From Qipengyuania vulgaris (lineage in GTDB: Bacteria; Pseudomonadota; Alphaproteobacteria; Sphingomonadales; Sphingomonadaceae), in assembly GCA_000756795.1 (NCBI GenBank), contig CCSI01000003.1:186001-250000 (forward strand): a stretch of DNA of 64,000 nt, given 5' to 3'. Position numbers and translations under genes: made by a program. Each line of letters opens with the position of its first letter. Position 1 is the stretch's first letter. This document shows positions 25,053-33,273 of this stretch, piece after piece. The notes beneath the pieces were generated by a model that ran no database searches, was not told the origin of the DNA, and was given only the letters and a program-made list of their open reading frames with translations.

Positions 25053-27323
25053 TCAGTCGAGGTCAATGCCGTTCGTCTCTGCCCAACGCGCCAGTGCTGC
25101 CCGCATGTCGGGCGGCGGGCTCATCATCCATTGCTGCATCTGCTTGGTGAGATCGGGCAGATAAACCTTGCGCACCAGCTCCTTGATCGGGCCAACCGCG
25201 GCAGGCGTAATGGAAAAGCGCGTGTAGCCCAGACCCATCAAAGCCAGCGCCTCCAGCCTGCGCCCGCCCATCTCGCCGCACACGCCGATGCGGACCTGGC
25301 TGCCGACCATGTTCTTCGCGATGCGCGCGAGGAAGCGCAGGATGGCAGGACTGAGCCAGTCGTAGCGTTCCGCCAGCTTGGGATTGGCGCGGTCGGCGGC
25401 GAAGAGGAACTGGGTGAGGTCGTTCGTGCCGATGGAAATGAACGACAGCTTCGGCAGCAATATGTCGAGCACTTCGGCCAGCGATGGCACTTCGAGCATG
25501 CAGCCGTATTCGATGCTTTCCGGCATCAGCTTGCGCCGATCGCGCAGGAATTGAGCCTGTTCCTCGAAAATGGCCTTGGCGGCGTCGAATTCCCACGGTT
25601 CGGAGACCATGGGGAACATGACCGAAAGCTGGCGACCTGCGGCAGCCTCGAGCAGCGCCCTCGCCTGCGCTTTCAGCAGCCCTTCGCGTTCGAGCGAGAG
25701 GCGCAGTGCGCGCCAGCCCATCGCGGGGTTTTCGTCCTTCTCGGCCGTGTCATTGTCGAGATAGGGCACGGCCTTGTCGCCCCCGATATCGACGGTGCGG
25801 AAAATAACCGGCTTGCCATCCGCCGCATCGAGCACATCGCGATAGAGCCGCATCTGTCGCTCGCGCGCTGGCAGAGTCGAGGATACGAGGAATTGGAACT
25901 CGGTACGGAACAGGCCAATGCCGTCCGCGCCGGTCAGTTGCAGCGCGCTTACGTCGTCGCGCAGCCCGGCGTTCATCATTACCGTGATGCGCGTGCCGTC
26001 GCGGGTAAATGGTTCGACATCGCGCAGTTCGGCATAGGCCGCGGCGCGCTCCTTGCTCTTGGCAAATCGTGCATCGAATGCTTCGAGCAGCGGTCCCGAA
26101 GGGCGCAGCGTAACCGTGCCCTTGTCGGCATCGACCAGCACCTCGTCGCCTTCGGACACCTTGCTGCGCACGCGGGCAACGCGGCCAAGCACCGGTATGC
26201 CCATCGCCCGCGCCACGATGACAACATGCGCGGTGAGCGAACCTTCCTCCAGCACCACGCCCTTCAGCCGGCGACGGTCGTATTCGAGCAGTTCGGCGGG
26301 CCCGAGATTGCGCGCAAACAGGATGGAATCTCGCCTGAGACCCTGAGTTGCGGCCGTGCCGAGCTGGCCAGAGACAATGCGCAGCAGCCGGTTCGACAAA
26401 TCCTCGAGGTCGTGCATGCGGTCCGCCAGCAGCGGGTCGTCGATTTCGCGCATCCGCATCCGCGTGCGCTGCTGGACGCGTTCGATGGCCGCTTCCGCTG
26501 TCAGACCGCTGTCGATCGCCTCGTTAATGCGGCGGCTCCAGCCCTCGTCATAAGCGAACATCTTGTAGGTCTCGAGCACCTCGACATGCTCGCCGCCTTT
26601 GCCGAATTCGGGTTCGCGACCCATTGCGTCGATCTGGTCGCGCATCTTGTCGAAGGCGCGATAGACGCGCTGGCGTTCAGCCTCGATATCCTCGGCCACG
26701 ACCTGGTCGATTTCGACGCGCGGCTGGTGGAACACCGCCTGCCCCGCCGCGAGGCCCTTTACGAGGGTCAGCCCTTCAATCACCTCGCATTCGGTAGAGA
26801 CTTCGTCGAGGTCGATCTCCTGCTCGTCGTCGACCAGTTCCTTGTGCGCGATAAGCTCGGATAGGACCATGGCGGTGGTCTGCAGCGCCTCGATTTCGAC
26901 GTCCTCATAGCGGCGCGGTTCGACATGCTGGACGCAGAGCACGCCCACCGCGCGTTCACGATAGACGATGGGCACGCCGGCAAAGGAATGGAACTTTTCC
27001 TCGCCCGTTTCGGGGCGATAGAGGAAGTCGGGATGTGCCTTGGCCTCGGCGAGGTTCAGCGTTTCGATATTCTTGGCAATTGTGCCGGTCAGTCCCTCGC
27101 CGATACCCATGCGGGTGACGTGGACCGCTTCGGGGTTGAGGCCGTGGGTAGCGTAAAGCTCGAGCTCGCCATCGCGCAGCAGGTAGATCGAGCACACCTC
27201 GCTCGTCAGGCTGTCGGCGATGATATCGACCACGCGGTCGAGCTTGTGTTGGGCGTGGTGGCGTCCGGCCATGACCTCGTGCAGGCGCGTGAGGATCTGG
27301 CGGGCGGATGCAGCTGCTGACAT
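25053..27323 (-). CDS. ptsP: Phosphoenolpyruvate--protein phosphotransferase PtsP (nitrogen PTS enzyme I)
   Basis: 756 residues, cytoplasmic. The N-terminal GAF domain (about 1-165) is followed by the enzyme I domains. The phosphorylated histidine is H366 in EEGSLTAHVVIVARAMGIPV, and the PEP-binding domain contains RTVDIGGDKAVPY, GLFRTEFQFL, GTNDLTQFLFAADR and the active-site Cys in GVCGEMGGRR. The motif has TAH instead of the common TSH, which keeps the histidine. It starts the PTS-Ntr relay to NPr and EIIA-Ntr, a regulatory rather than sugar-transport system. Neither partner is in the window. Confidence 0.95.
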   Translation of the reverse strand: MSAAASARQILTRLHEVMAGRHHAQHKLDRVVDIIADSLTSEVCSIYLLRDGELELYATHGLNPEAVHVTRMGIGEGLTGTIAKNIETLNLAEAKAHPDFLYRPETGEEKFHSFAGVPIVYRERAVGVLCVQHVEPRRYEDVEIEALQTTAMVLSELIAHKELVDDEQEIDLDEVSTECEVIEGLTLVKGLAAGQAVFHQPRVEIDQVVAEDIEAERQRVYRAFDKMRDQIDAMGREPEFGKGGEHVEVLETYKMFAYDEGWSRRINEAIDSGLTAEAAIERVQQRTRMRMREIDDPLLADRMHDLEDLSNRLLRIVSGQLGTAATQGLRRDSILFARNLGPAELLEYDRRRLKGVVLEEGSLTAHVVIVARAMGIPVLGRVARVRSKVSEGDEVLVDADKGTVTLRPSGPLLEAFDARFAKSKERAAAYAELRDVEPFTRDGTRITVMMNAGLRDDVSALQLTGADGIGLFRTEFQFLVSSTLPARERQMRLYRDVLDAADGKPVIFRTVDIGGDKAVPYLDNDTAEKDENPAMGWRALRLSLEREGLLKAQARALLEAAAGRQLSVMFPMVSEPWEFDAAKAIFEEQAQFLRDRRKLMPESIEYGCMLEVPSLAEVLDILLPKLSFISIGTNDLTQFLFAADRANPKLAERYDWLSPAILRFLARIAKNMVGSQVRIGVCGEMGGRRLEALALMGLGYTRFSITPAAVGPIKELVRKVYLPDLTKQMQQWMMSPPPDMRAALARWAETNGIDLD

Positions 27324-27411
27324 GGGCGGCAGCTATAGCAAAAACTTGTGGGAGCGAAAGCGGGGCGGTGGAAGGGAAATCCTTCCAGCCCCGCAAGCGT
27401 TCAATCGCGCC

Positions 27412-27567
27412 TTATGCGTGGGCGATTTCTTCCTTGATCTTCAGCTTCTGTCTCTTGAGCTGCTGGATCATCGCGATGTCGGGCGAAGGCCTTGCCTGTT
27501 CGTCGTGCAACCGGGCCTCTAGCCCTGCATGCTTGGCCTTGAGTGCGGCGACATGGGATGATTGCAT
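27412..27567 (-). CDS. YdcH-like small protein (DUF465)
   Basis: 51 residues from MQSSHVAALKAKHAGL to KEEIAHA, start at the ATG ending at 27567 with AAGGAG upstream. It has the DUF465/YdcH pattern: an N-terminal helix with K/R-rich heptads, a short turn with a proline, and a second helix LKRQKLKIKEEI. Such proteins form short antiparallel coiled-coil hairpins of unknown function. It was too short to appear among long open frames. It is divergent from a second YdcH-like gene at 27719, with a 151-base gap between them. Confidence 0.85.
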   Translation of the reverse strand: MQSSHVAALKAKHAGLEARLHDEQARPSPDIAMIQQLKRQKLKIKEEIAHA

Positions 27568-27718
27568 AGGTTGGCTCCTTCTAGAGTTGGCGACCCCGGA
27601 TGAAGCGACTCGTGCATTGCGGCACGCGCCGCTGGATTAGTATCAAACCACAGCTTGGCGAATTTACAAACCCCCGTAGAAACGCCATGCGACAAGCCGA
27701 GATTCGCAAGGGACGGAC

Positions 27719-27925
27719 GTGAACGAGCAGGAACTTCGCAAGCGACTGGAATCGCTCAAGAGCGAGCACCGCGACCTCGACGTGGCGATTGCTGCCCTGA
27801 GCGAGGCGGGCGAGAGCGGTTTCGTCGACCAGCTGCAAATCGCGCGGCTGAAGAAGCGAAAACTGCAGCTCAAGGACCGAATCGCGGCGATCGAGGACAA
27901 TCTCATTCCAGACATCATCGCCTGA
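27719..27925 (+). CDS. YdcH-like small protein (DUF465)
   Basis: 68 residues, GTG start at 27719. Helical hairpin protein (RKRLESLKSEHRDLDVAI, then QIARLKKRKLQLKDRIAAI) with the LKKRKLxLKD motif typical of DUF465/YdcH. The function is unknown. It is divergent from the paralogous 51-residue protein at 27412-27567 and upstream of DUF1465 by 97 bases. The two paralogues share the second helix pattern but differ in length and N-terminus. Confidence 0.85.
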   Translation: MNEQELRKRLESLKSEHRDLDVAIAALSEAGESGFVDQLQIARLKKRKLQLKDRIAAIEDNLIPDIIA

Positions 27926-28022
27926 AGGCGGTTCCTCCCAGTCGGCGACTCGTTTCATCGCGGGACAGGCCCGCACAATCCCTTGGGCCTTGCGGAGCGA
28001 TTGGCTTAGTCCATTGTTCACC

Positions 28023-28484
28023 ATGCATATGGACCGCACCATTCACGAACAGGTTGTCGAAGACCTCTACGCAGAAGCGCTGGCGCTGGCCGATGAGGCA
28101 CGCGCGGTGTTCGACCTGCGCGACGAGGCGAGCCATGGCAACACGCCCGACCAGGTCCGTATCGCCATGTCCATCGAAGGGCTGCGCACGACCACCCGCG
28201 TGATGCATGTCCTCGCATGGCTCCTGAACCAGCGCGCCTATCACGCCGGCGAACTGACCAAGCTGCAATTGCTACGCCACGGGACGCTGGGCGAGGAACG
28301 CCCCTCGGACCCGGCCAATATGGAGCTGCTCGAACTGACCACACGTAGCCTCATCCGCGACACCGAGCGGCTGCACGCCCGCGTCAGGCGCCTCGACGAG
28401 GAACAACGCCAGCTCGACAGCGAAGCCGTCGACCCGGTGCGCGGCATGCAGGGCCGCATCGCACAGGCCTTCGGCGCGGCTTAA
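28023..28484 (+). CDS. DUF1465 family protein (RcdA-like)
   Basis: 153 residues from MHMDRTIHEQVVEDL; another ATG lies two codons later, and an upstream in-frame start at 27990 was rejected as it adds non-conserved sequence. All-helical protein with DUF1465 features (LYAEALALADEARAVFDL, LRTTTRVMHVLAWLLNQRAY). In Caulobacter a member of this family, RcdA, is an adaptor for ClpXP-dependent degradation of the cell-cycle regulator CtrA; I recall this family link but could not check it. It converges with glpK; stops overlap by 4 bases. No strong ribosome-binding site is visible. Confidence 0.8.
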   Translation: MHMDRTIHEQVVEDLYAEALALADEARAVFDLRDEASHGNTPDQVRIAMSIEGLRTTTRVMHVLAWLLNQRAYHAGELTKLQLLRHGTLGEERPSDPANMELLELTTRSLIRDTERLHARVRRLDEEQRQLDSEAVDPVRGMQGRIAQAFGAA

Positions 28485-29944
28485 GCCACGGATAGGGCCC
28501 GGGCGTAACGCGCCAGCCTGTCCTTCCTCACATCAGCGGACATCGAAGGGGTGAAGCTGCGCGTCTCGCCGCGCATCGCCTTGGCCGCGTCTTCGAGGCT
28601 TTCGTAAAGACCTGCGCCGACACTCGCGCAAATGGCTGCTCCCAACGCTGTGGTCTCGACGAAATCGGGACGCTCGACTTCGAGGTCGAGGATATCGGCA
28701 AGGTCCTGCGCCATCCAGTCGTTGGCGCTCATTCCGCCGTCGATACGCAGGCTGGCCCATGCAGCCCCATCGGCAGCGAAGGCCGAGGCAAGGTCGTGCG
28801 TCTGGTGCGCCATCGCTTCGAGCGCCGCGCGGGCAATCTGCGCGCGCCCGCTGGCAAAGCTGAGGCCCGAAATCACTCCGCGCGCATCGGGCTTCCAGTG
28901 TGGTGCGCCGAGGCCCGCGAGTGCAGGCACGATGACCACTTCGCCGCTGTCCTCGATGGAGCGGGCAAGTTCCTCGGTCTCGGCGGCGCTGCCGATGAGG
29001 CCGAGCTGGTCGCGCAAATACTGGACGAGGCTCCCGGCAACAAAGCACGCACCTTCGATGGCGTAGGTTCGCTTTCCGCCGGACTGGTGCAGCACCGTCC
29101 CCAGCAGCCGGTTGTCCGAGCGCGGGATGTCGTGGCCCTTGTTGGTGAGAACGAAGGCCCCCGTGCCGTAAGTCACCTTGGTCTCGCCGAAAGAAAGGCA
29201 GCCCTGCCCGATGGTCGCCGATTGCTGGTCGCCCACCAGCCCGCAGATCGGGATGTCGCTTCCGAGCCATTCCGCCGCGCAAGTCGCAAGCTGGCCATGT
29301 GTGTCGACCACCTCGGGCAGCGCCGCCTTGGGCACGCCGAACAGGTCGCAAAGCCCGTCGTCGAACTGCCCGCCATCGAGCGCCAAGAGCAGCGTGCGGC
29401 TGGCATTGCTGGCATCGCTGACATGGCACCCGCCCGACAGTTTGAACACCAGCCAGCTCTCGACCGTACCGAAGGCCAGCGTGCCATTCTCCGACGCCGC
29501 GCGAACCGCATCGTCATTGTCGAGCATCCAGCGCATCTTGGTGCCGGAGAAATAGGGGTCGAGCAGCAGGCCGGTGCGTTTCTGCACCTCAGCCTCATGT
29601 CCTGCCTCTTTTAGCTGCGCACAGAAATCCGCCGTGCGCCGGTCCTGCCACACGATGGCGCGGGCGAGCGGTTTGCCGGAGTTGCGGTCCCACGCGACGA
29701 CCGTCTCGCGCTGGTTGGTAATGCCGATGGCGGCGATATCGCCTGCCCCCTCGCGCACCGCCTCGCGCATGCAGGATAGCGTCTTGTCCCAGATTTCCGC
29801 CGCGTCATGCTCCACCCAGCCAGGCTTGGGGTAATGCTGCGTCAGCTCAGCCTGCGCGACGCTTTCCATGCGTCCCTCGCGGCTGAAAACCATGGCCCGT
29901 GTCGAAGTCGTCCCCGCGTCGAGGACCAGAATTTTGTCTCCCAT
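28481..29944 (-). CDS. glpK: Glycerol kinase
   Basis: 487 residues, close to the usual ~500. Phosphorylates glycerol to glycerol-3-phosphate with ATP; FGGY carbohydrate kinase family. The N-terminal phosphate loop is LVLDAGTTSTRAMVF; ITNQRETVVAWDR, IVWQDRRTADFC, GLVGDQQSATIGQG and VPALAGLGAPHW are family signatures, and DGGMSANDWMAQ is the C-terminal adenine-binding part. It is alone: no glpF, glpD or glpR is adjacent. It is divergent from the MBL-fold gene with 48 bases between starts. Confidence 0.95.
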   Translation of the reverse strand: MGDKILVLDAGTTSTRAMVFSREGRMESVAQAELTQHYPKPGWVEHDAAEIWDKTLSCMREAVREGAGDIAAIGITNQRETVVAWDRNSGKPLARAIVWQDRRTADFCAQLKEAGHEAEVQKRTGLLLDPYFSGTKMRWMLDNDDAVRAASENGTLAFGTVESWLVFKLSGGCHVSDASNASRTLLLALDGGQFDDGLCDLFGVPKAALPEVVDTHGQLATCAAEWLGSDIPICGLVGDQQSATIGQGCLSFGETKVTYGTGAFVLTNKGHDIPRSDNRLLGTVLHQSGGKRTYAIEGACFVAGSLVQYLRDQLGLIGSAAETEELARSIEDSGEVVIVPALAGLGAPHWKPDARGVISGLSFASGRAQIARAALEAMAHQTHDLASAFAADGAAWASLRIDGGMSANDWMAQDLADILDLEVERPDFVETTALGAAICASVGAGLYESLEDAAKAMRGETRSFTPSMSADVRKDRLARYARALSVA

Positions 29945-29992
29945 GCGCCCCTCCCTATCGACAAGCCGCGGTAATCGCTACAGGCTTCACCC

Positions 29993-30868
29993 ATGGCAGG
30001 TCCTCCACCCAAACCATGGCCCACCGGCGAGGCCATGCAGCTCGAACCGCTCGTGCGCCGCGTGCTTGCGCCCAATCCCTCGCCCTATACCTATACCGGC
30101 ACGCAGACCTACATCGTCGGCATCGGCGACGGCTGCGCGGTGATCGACCCGGGCCCGGACGAGAAGGCGCACCTCCTAGCGCTCGATGCGGCCATCGGCG
30201 AAGAGCATGTCTGCGCAATCATGTGCACGCATACCCACCGCGACCATTCGCCTGCAGCAAAGACACTCGCCGCCCGCACCGGCGCGCCCATCGTCGGCTG
30301 CGCTCCTCTGGTGCTGGACGATAGCGGCCCTCGCGCCGATGCGAGCTTTGACCGCACCTATGAACCCGACCGCGTGCTCGAAGACGGCGAGGCGATGACC
30401 GGCCCCGGCTGGACCCTGCGCGCCGTCGCGACACCGGGCCATGTTTCAAACCACCTCTGCTTCGCGCTGGAGGAAAGCGGCGCGGTCTTTACCGGCGACC
30501 ATGTCATGGGCTGGTCGACCAGCGTGGTCGTGCCGCCCGATGGCGACATGGCCGATTACATGGCGAGCCTCGAAAAGCTTTACGCCCGCGAGCAGGACAC
30601 GGTCTATTACCCCGCCCACGGCGAAGCCATCACCAAGCCGCGCCAGCTCGTGCGCGGCATGATCGGCCACCGCCGCCAGCGCGAGAACCAGATCCTGCGC
30701 CACTTGCGCGAAGGCCCGCATGCAGCGGCCGATTTCGTGCCCAAGATGTACAAGGGCCTAGACGAACGACTGCATGGCGCAGCGAAGATGTCGGTCACCG
30801 CGCATCTCATCGACCTCGAACGGCGCGGCCTCGTCCGGCGCGATGGCGATATGTGGGTGGGTATCTGA
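29993..30868 (+). CDS. MBL-fold metal-dependent hydrolase (LACTB2-like)
   Basis: 291 residues. The zinc-binding motif is CTHTHRDHSPAA (HxHxDH), with further His at ATPGHVSNHL, FTGDHVMGW (metal Asp) and YPAHGEA. A C-terminal winged-helix-like domain (NQILRHLREGPHAAADF, then AAKMSVTAHLIDLERRG) matches the BLACT_WH type fused to LACTB2-like hydrolases. It is therefore a possible ribonuclease or thioester hydrolase rather than a beta-lactamase. No signal peptide is seen. It is divergent from glpK and followed by a membrane protein 91 bases later. Confidence 0.88.
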   Translation: MAGPPPKPWPTGEAMQLEPLVRRVLAPNPSPYTYTGTQTYIVGIGDGCAVIDPGPDEKAHLLALDAAIGEEHVCAIMCTHTHRDHSPAAKTLAARTGAPIVGCAPLVLDDSGPRADASFDRTYEPDRVLEDGEAMTGPGWTLRAVATPGHVSNHLCFALEESGAVFTGDHVMGWSTSVVVPPDGDMADYMASLEKLYAREQDTVYYPAHGEAITKPRQLVRGMIGHRRQRENQILRHLREGPHAAADFVPKMYKGLDERLHGAAKMSVTAHLIDLERRGLVRRDGDMWVGI

Positions 30869-30959
30869 CCCAGCCCCATTGACGGGGGAGGCCCCTTCCG
30901 CAAAATTGCGGCCATAACAAAAGACAAGATGGTCGCTCGTTCTGGGGGAGTTTACGAGT

Positions 30960-31742
30960 ATGGCTACTGCCGCTGCCGCCGCGCCGGAAGATACCGCTAT
31001 CCGCGGAAACACGCGCTTTTTCACCATCATGGCCTTCGTGATGAGCTTCATCATCGTGGCCGGCTTCGTGGTCAACCTCGCCTTCGCGCGCTCCAGTTTC
31101 GACGTGCCATGGCAATATCACGTCCACGGCGTGATTTTCATGTCATGGCTCGGCATCTATTGCGGCCAGCATCTGACTGCCTCGCAGCAGAACTGGTCGC
31201 TCCACGCGAAATTCGGCAAGATCGCCTATCTCTGGGTGCCGTTGATGGTCATTTTCGGCTCGGTCATCATGGTCGTAGTAGCGCGCCGGACCGGCGGCCC
31301 GTTCTTCTTCCACGTCAGCGAGTTCCTGTGGAGCAACACCATGCTGGTGTGGCTCTTCGGCGGGCTCACCTTTTGGGCCCTTTCGCGCCGCCGCTACACC
31401 GGGTGGCACCGCCGCCTCATGCTGTGCGGCATGGCTATCCTGACCGGCCCCGGCCTCGGCCGACTGCTCCCGCTGCCGCTGATGATACCCAACGCCTGGC
31501 TCATCACGACCATTTGCACCATGATTTTCCCGGTCATCGGGATGATTGCCGACAAGCGCAAACAGGGCCGCGTGCATCCCGCATACTGGTGGGGTCTCGG
31601 CCTCTACATCGCAGTCTTCGCGGTTTCGGTCCTGCTGGCGCACAGCAGCTTCGGCATGTCCATCACCGAGCAGGTCATCGCGGGCACGCCGGGTGCCGAG
31701 CGCCCGATGAAGGCCTTCCTGCCGCCCGGCTTCTCGATGTAA
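30960..31742 (+). CDS. Multi-span inner-membrane protein of unknown function
   Basis: 260 residues with about seven predicted TM helices, starting FFTIMAFVMSFIIVAGFVV and including the paired pattern YHVHGVIFMSWLGIYCGQ followed by SLHAKFGKIAYLW. The spaced histidines (HVHG, SLHAK, GWHRR) recall heme-binding or DUF2306/cytochrome b561-like membrane proteins, but no family was recognised with confidence. It ends in a short periplasmic or cytoplasmic tail MKAFLPPGFSM. A stem-loop follows the stop. Other long frames on this stretch are shadows of this one. Confidence 0.8.
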   Translation: MATAAAAAPEDTAIRGNTRFFTIMAFVMSFIIVAGFVVNLAFARSSFDVPWQYHVHGVIFMSWLGIYCGQHLTASQQNWSLHAKFGKIAYLWVPLMVIFGSVIMVVVARRTGGPFFFHVSEFLWSNTMLVWLFGGLTFWALSRRRYTGWHRRLMLCGMAILTGPGLGRLLPLPLMIPNAWLITTICTMIFPVIGMIADKRKQGRVHPAYWWGLGLYIAVFAVSVLLAHSSFGMSITEQVIAGTPGAERPMKAFLPPGFSM

Positions 31743-31751
31743 TGCGACTGC

Positions 31752-31774
31752 GAGGCGAGGAACCCCCTCGCCTC
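31752..31774 (+). other. Hairpin between the membrane protein and nadA
   Basis: GAGGCGAG (31752-31759) and CTCGCCTC (31767-31774) are perfect reverse complements with a 7-base loop. No T tract follows, so it may be a weak terminator or a processing site before nadA (start 31825). Confidence 0.5.
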
Positions 31775-31824
31775 GCCACCCGTTCCGTATATAAGCGCCT
31801 CAAAGCCAACAGACGGGACTAACA

Positions 31825-32811
31825 ATGACCGCCGAAAACAGCCTTCCGACCGGCGAAGACCTGCTCGCCGCCATCGACCGCCTCCGCAAGGAGAAGAACG
31901 CGGTCATCCTCGCGCATTATTACCAGAGCGCGCAGATCCAGGACCTCGCCGATTTCGTGGGCGACAGCCTCGAACTCAGCCGCAAGGCGGCGGAGACCGA
32001 CGCCGATGTCATCGCCTTCTGTGGCGTGAAGTTCATGGCCGACACGGCCAAAATCCTGTCCCCTGAGAAAATCGTCGTCCTGCCCGACATGGATGCCGGC
32101 TGCAGCCTCGAAGACAGCTGCCCGCCGGAAAAATTCAAGGCTTTCCGCGAGAAGCACCCCGACCATATCGCGCTGACCTACATCAACTGCTCGACCGAGG
32201 TGAAGGCATTGAGCGACATCATCGTCACCTCCTCCAGCGCCGAAACCATCATCAGCCAGATACCCGAAGACCAGAAAATCATCTTCGGCCCCGACCGTCA
32301 TCTTGGTAGCTACATGAGCCGCAAGTTCGGCCGCGAGATGCTGCTATGGCCAGGCGTATGCATCGTGCACGAAGCCTTCAGCGAGACCGAGCTGCTCAAA
32401 CTGAAAGCGCAGCATCCCGGCGCCCCCGTCGCCGCGCATCCCGAATGCCCGCCGACCATCGTCGAACACGCCGATTACGTCGGCTCGACCAGCGGCATCC
32501 TGCAATTCGCCAGCACTTTCGAAGGTGACACGCTCATCGTCGCGACAGAGCCGCACATCATCCACCAGATGGAAAAAGCGCTGCCCGAGAAGAATTTCAT
32601 CGGCGCGCCGGGCGCGGACGGCAACTGCAGCTGCAACATCTGCCCCTACATGGCGCTCAACACGCTGGAGAAGCTCTACACGTGCCTCGACACGCTCGAG
32701 CCGCGCATCGAAATTGAGGAAGGCTTGCGCCTGAAGGCCAAGCAAAGCCTCGACCGGATGCTCGAAATGGCCAGCGGTACGATTGGCGGGGGTGATTTGG
32801 GCAAGGTTTGA
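31825..32811 (+). CDS. nadA: Quinolinate synthase
   Basis: 328 residues. [4Fe-4S] enzyme condensing iminoaspartate with dihydroxyacetone phosphate to quinolinate in NAD synthesis. Signatures include AVILAHYYQSAQIQDLADFV, GDSLELSRKA, FCGVKFMADTAKIL, LPDMDAGCSLEDSC and YINCSTEVKA. The cluster-ligand cysteines lie in INCST, HPECPPTI and CSCNICPYM. The usual partners nadB and nadC are not nearby, so it is a lone gene here. Start ATG at 31825. Confidence 0.97.
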   Translation: MTAENSLPTGEDLLAAIDRLRKEKNAVILAHYYQSAQIQDLADFVGDSLELSRKAAETDADVIAFCGVKFMADTAKILSPEKIVVLPDMDAGCSLEDSCPPEKFKAFREKHPDHIALTYINCSTEVKALSDIIVTSSSAETIISQIPEDQKIIFGPDRHLGSYMSRKFGREMLLWPGVCIVHEAFSETELLKLKAQHPGAPVAAHPECPPTIVEHADYVGSTSGILQFASTFEGDTLIVATEPHIIHQMEKALPEKNFIGAPGADGNCSCNICPYMALNTLEKLYTCLDTLEPRIEIEEGLRLKAKQSLDRMLEMASGTIGGGDLGKV

Positions 32812-32826
32812 GCGCCCACCTCTTTT

Positions 32827-32854
32827 CGTCATTGCGAGCGAAGCGAAGCAATCC
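32827..32854 (+). repeat. REP-like element, left copy (inverted with 33168-33203)
   Basis: The stretch starts CGTCATTGCGAGC and ends AAGCAATCC. It is a shorter homologue of the element at 33168-33203, in the opposite orientation. ATTGC and GCAAT form the base of a small stem. Translated it gives IASEAKQS, a string often seen in misannotated proteins that run through such repeats. Confidence 0.75.
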
Positions 32855-32860
32855 AAAGCA

Positions 32861-33160
32861 ATGATGCGCTACTTTCAACCCACTGTCTATATCGTTGCTA
32901 GCCAGCGAAACGGCACGCTCTACGTGGGCGTGACGTCGAACCTGCCGCAACGCGCGTTTCAGCATCGTGAGGGTGCGGCTGACGGCTTCTCCAAACGTCA
33001 CGGCTGTAAACTGCTTGTATGGTACGAAATTCATGAGACGATGGAATCGGCGATATTGCGCGAGAAGCAAATCAAGGGCGGGTCTCGCGCAAAAAAGCTG
33101 GCTCTCATTGAAGCGTTGAACCCGCAATGGTTGGACTTTTACGAAGAGGTTTGCACCTAA
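32861..33160 (+). CDS. GIY-YIG nuclease-domain protein
   Basis: 99 residues from the ATG at 32861; a longer frame from 32783 is rejected because its N-terminus only translates the repeat. The GIY-YIG motif appears as VYIVASQRNGTLYVGVTSN, the conserved Arg is in LPQRAFQHREG and the catalytic Glu probably in ESAILREKQIKG. The C-terminal block KLALIEALNPQWLDFYEE is typical of the small stand-alone GIY-YIG family (UPF0213/YhbQ-like relatives). Its substrate is unknown. The gene is framed by inverted REP-like repeats ending 6 bases before the start and beginning 7 bases after the stop. That points to a repeat-associated, possibly mobile, unit. Confidence 0.85.
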   Translation: MMRYFQPTVYIVASQRNGTLYVGVTSNLPQRAFQHREGAADGFSKRHGCKLLVWYEIHETMESAILREKQIKGGSRAKKLALIEALNPQWLDFYEEVCT

Positions 33161-33167
33161 CCACACT

Positions 33168-33203
33168 GGATTGCCGCGTCGCCTTCGGCTCCTCGCAATG
33201 ACG
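33168..33203 (-). repeat. REP-like element, right copy (inverted with 32827-32854)
   Basis: Reads on the minus strand CGTCATTGCGAGGAGC, then CGAAGGCGACGCGG, then CAATCC. It shares CGTCATTGCGAG and GCAATCC with the left copy but is 8 bases longer in the middle. It lies 7 bases after the GIY-YIG stop. Confidence 0.75.
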
Positions 33204-33249
33204 GTCGAGTGAAAGGTGGTGGCAACCCTTCCGCACTCCGCGCGTTACC

Positions 33250-33271
33250 CCCCTGTCCGCAACGACAGGGG
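33250..33271 (+). promoter_or_regulatory. Hairpin at the DUF2254 start codon
   Basis: CCCCTGTC (33250-33257) pairs with GACAGGGG (33264-33271) around CGCAAC, ending two bases before the ATG at 33274. It would bury the only purine-rich stretch near the start, so it could reduce translation; alternatively the true start is further downstream. Confidence 0.4.
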
Positions 33272-33273
33272 AA

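Noticed and set aside
30929..31822. 297-codon plus-strand frame overlapping the membrane protein at 30960
   Set aside because: The 30960 frame has clear membrane helices and a start with normal context; the alternative is arginine-rich shadow sequence.
32783..32860. Longer GIY-YIG start at 32783
   Set aside because: The extra residues (IASEAKQS) are only a translation of the REP-like repeat.
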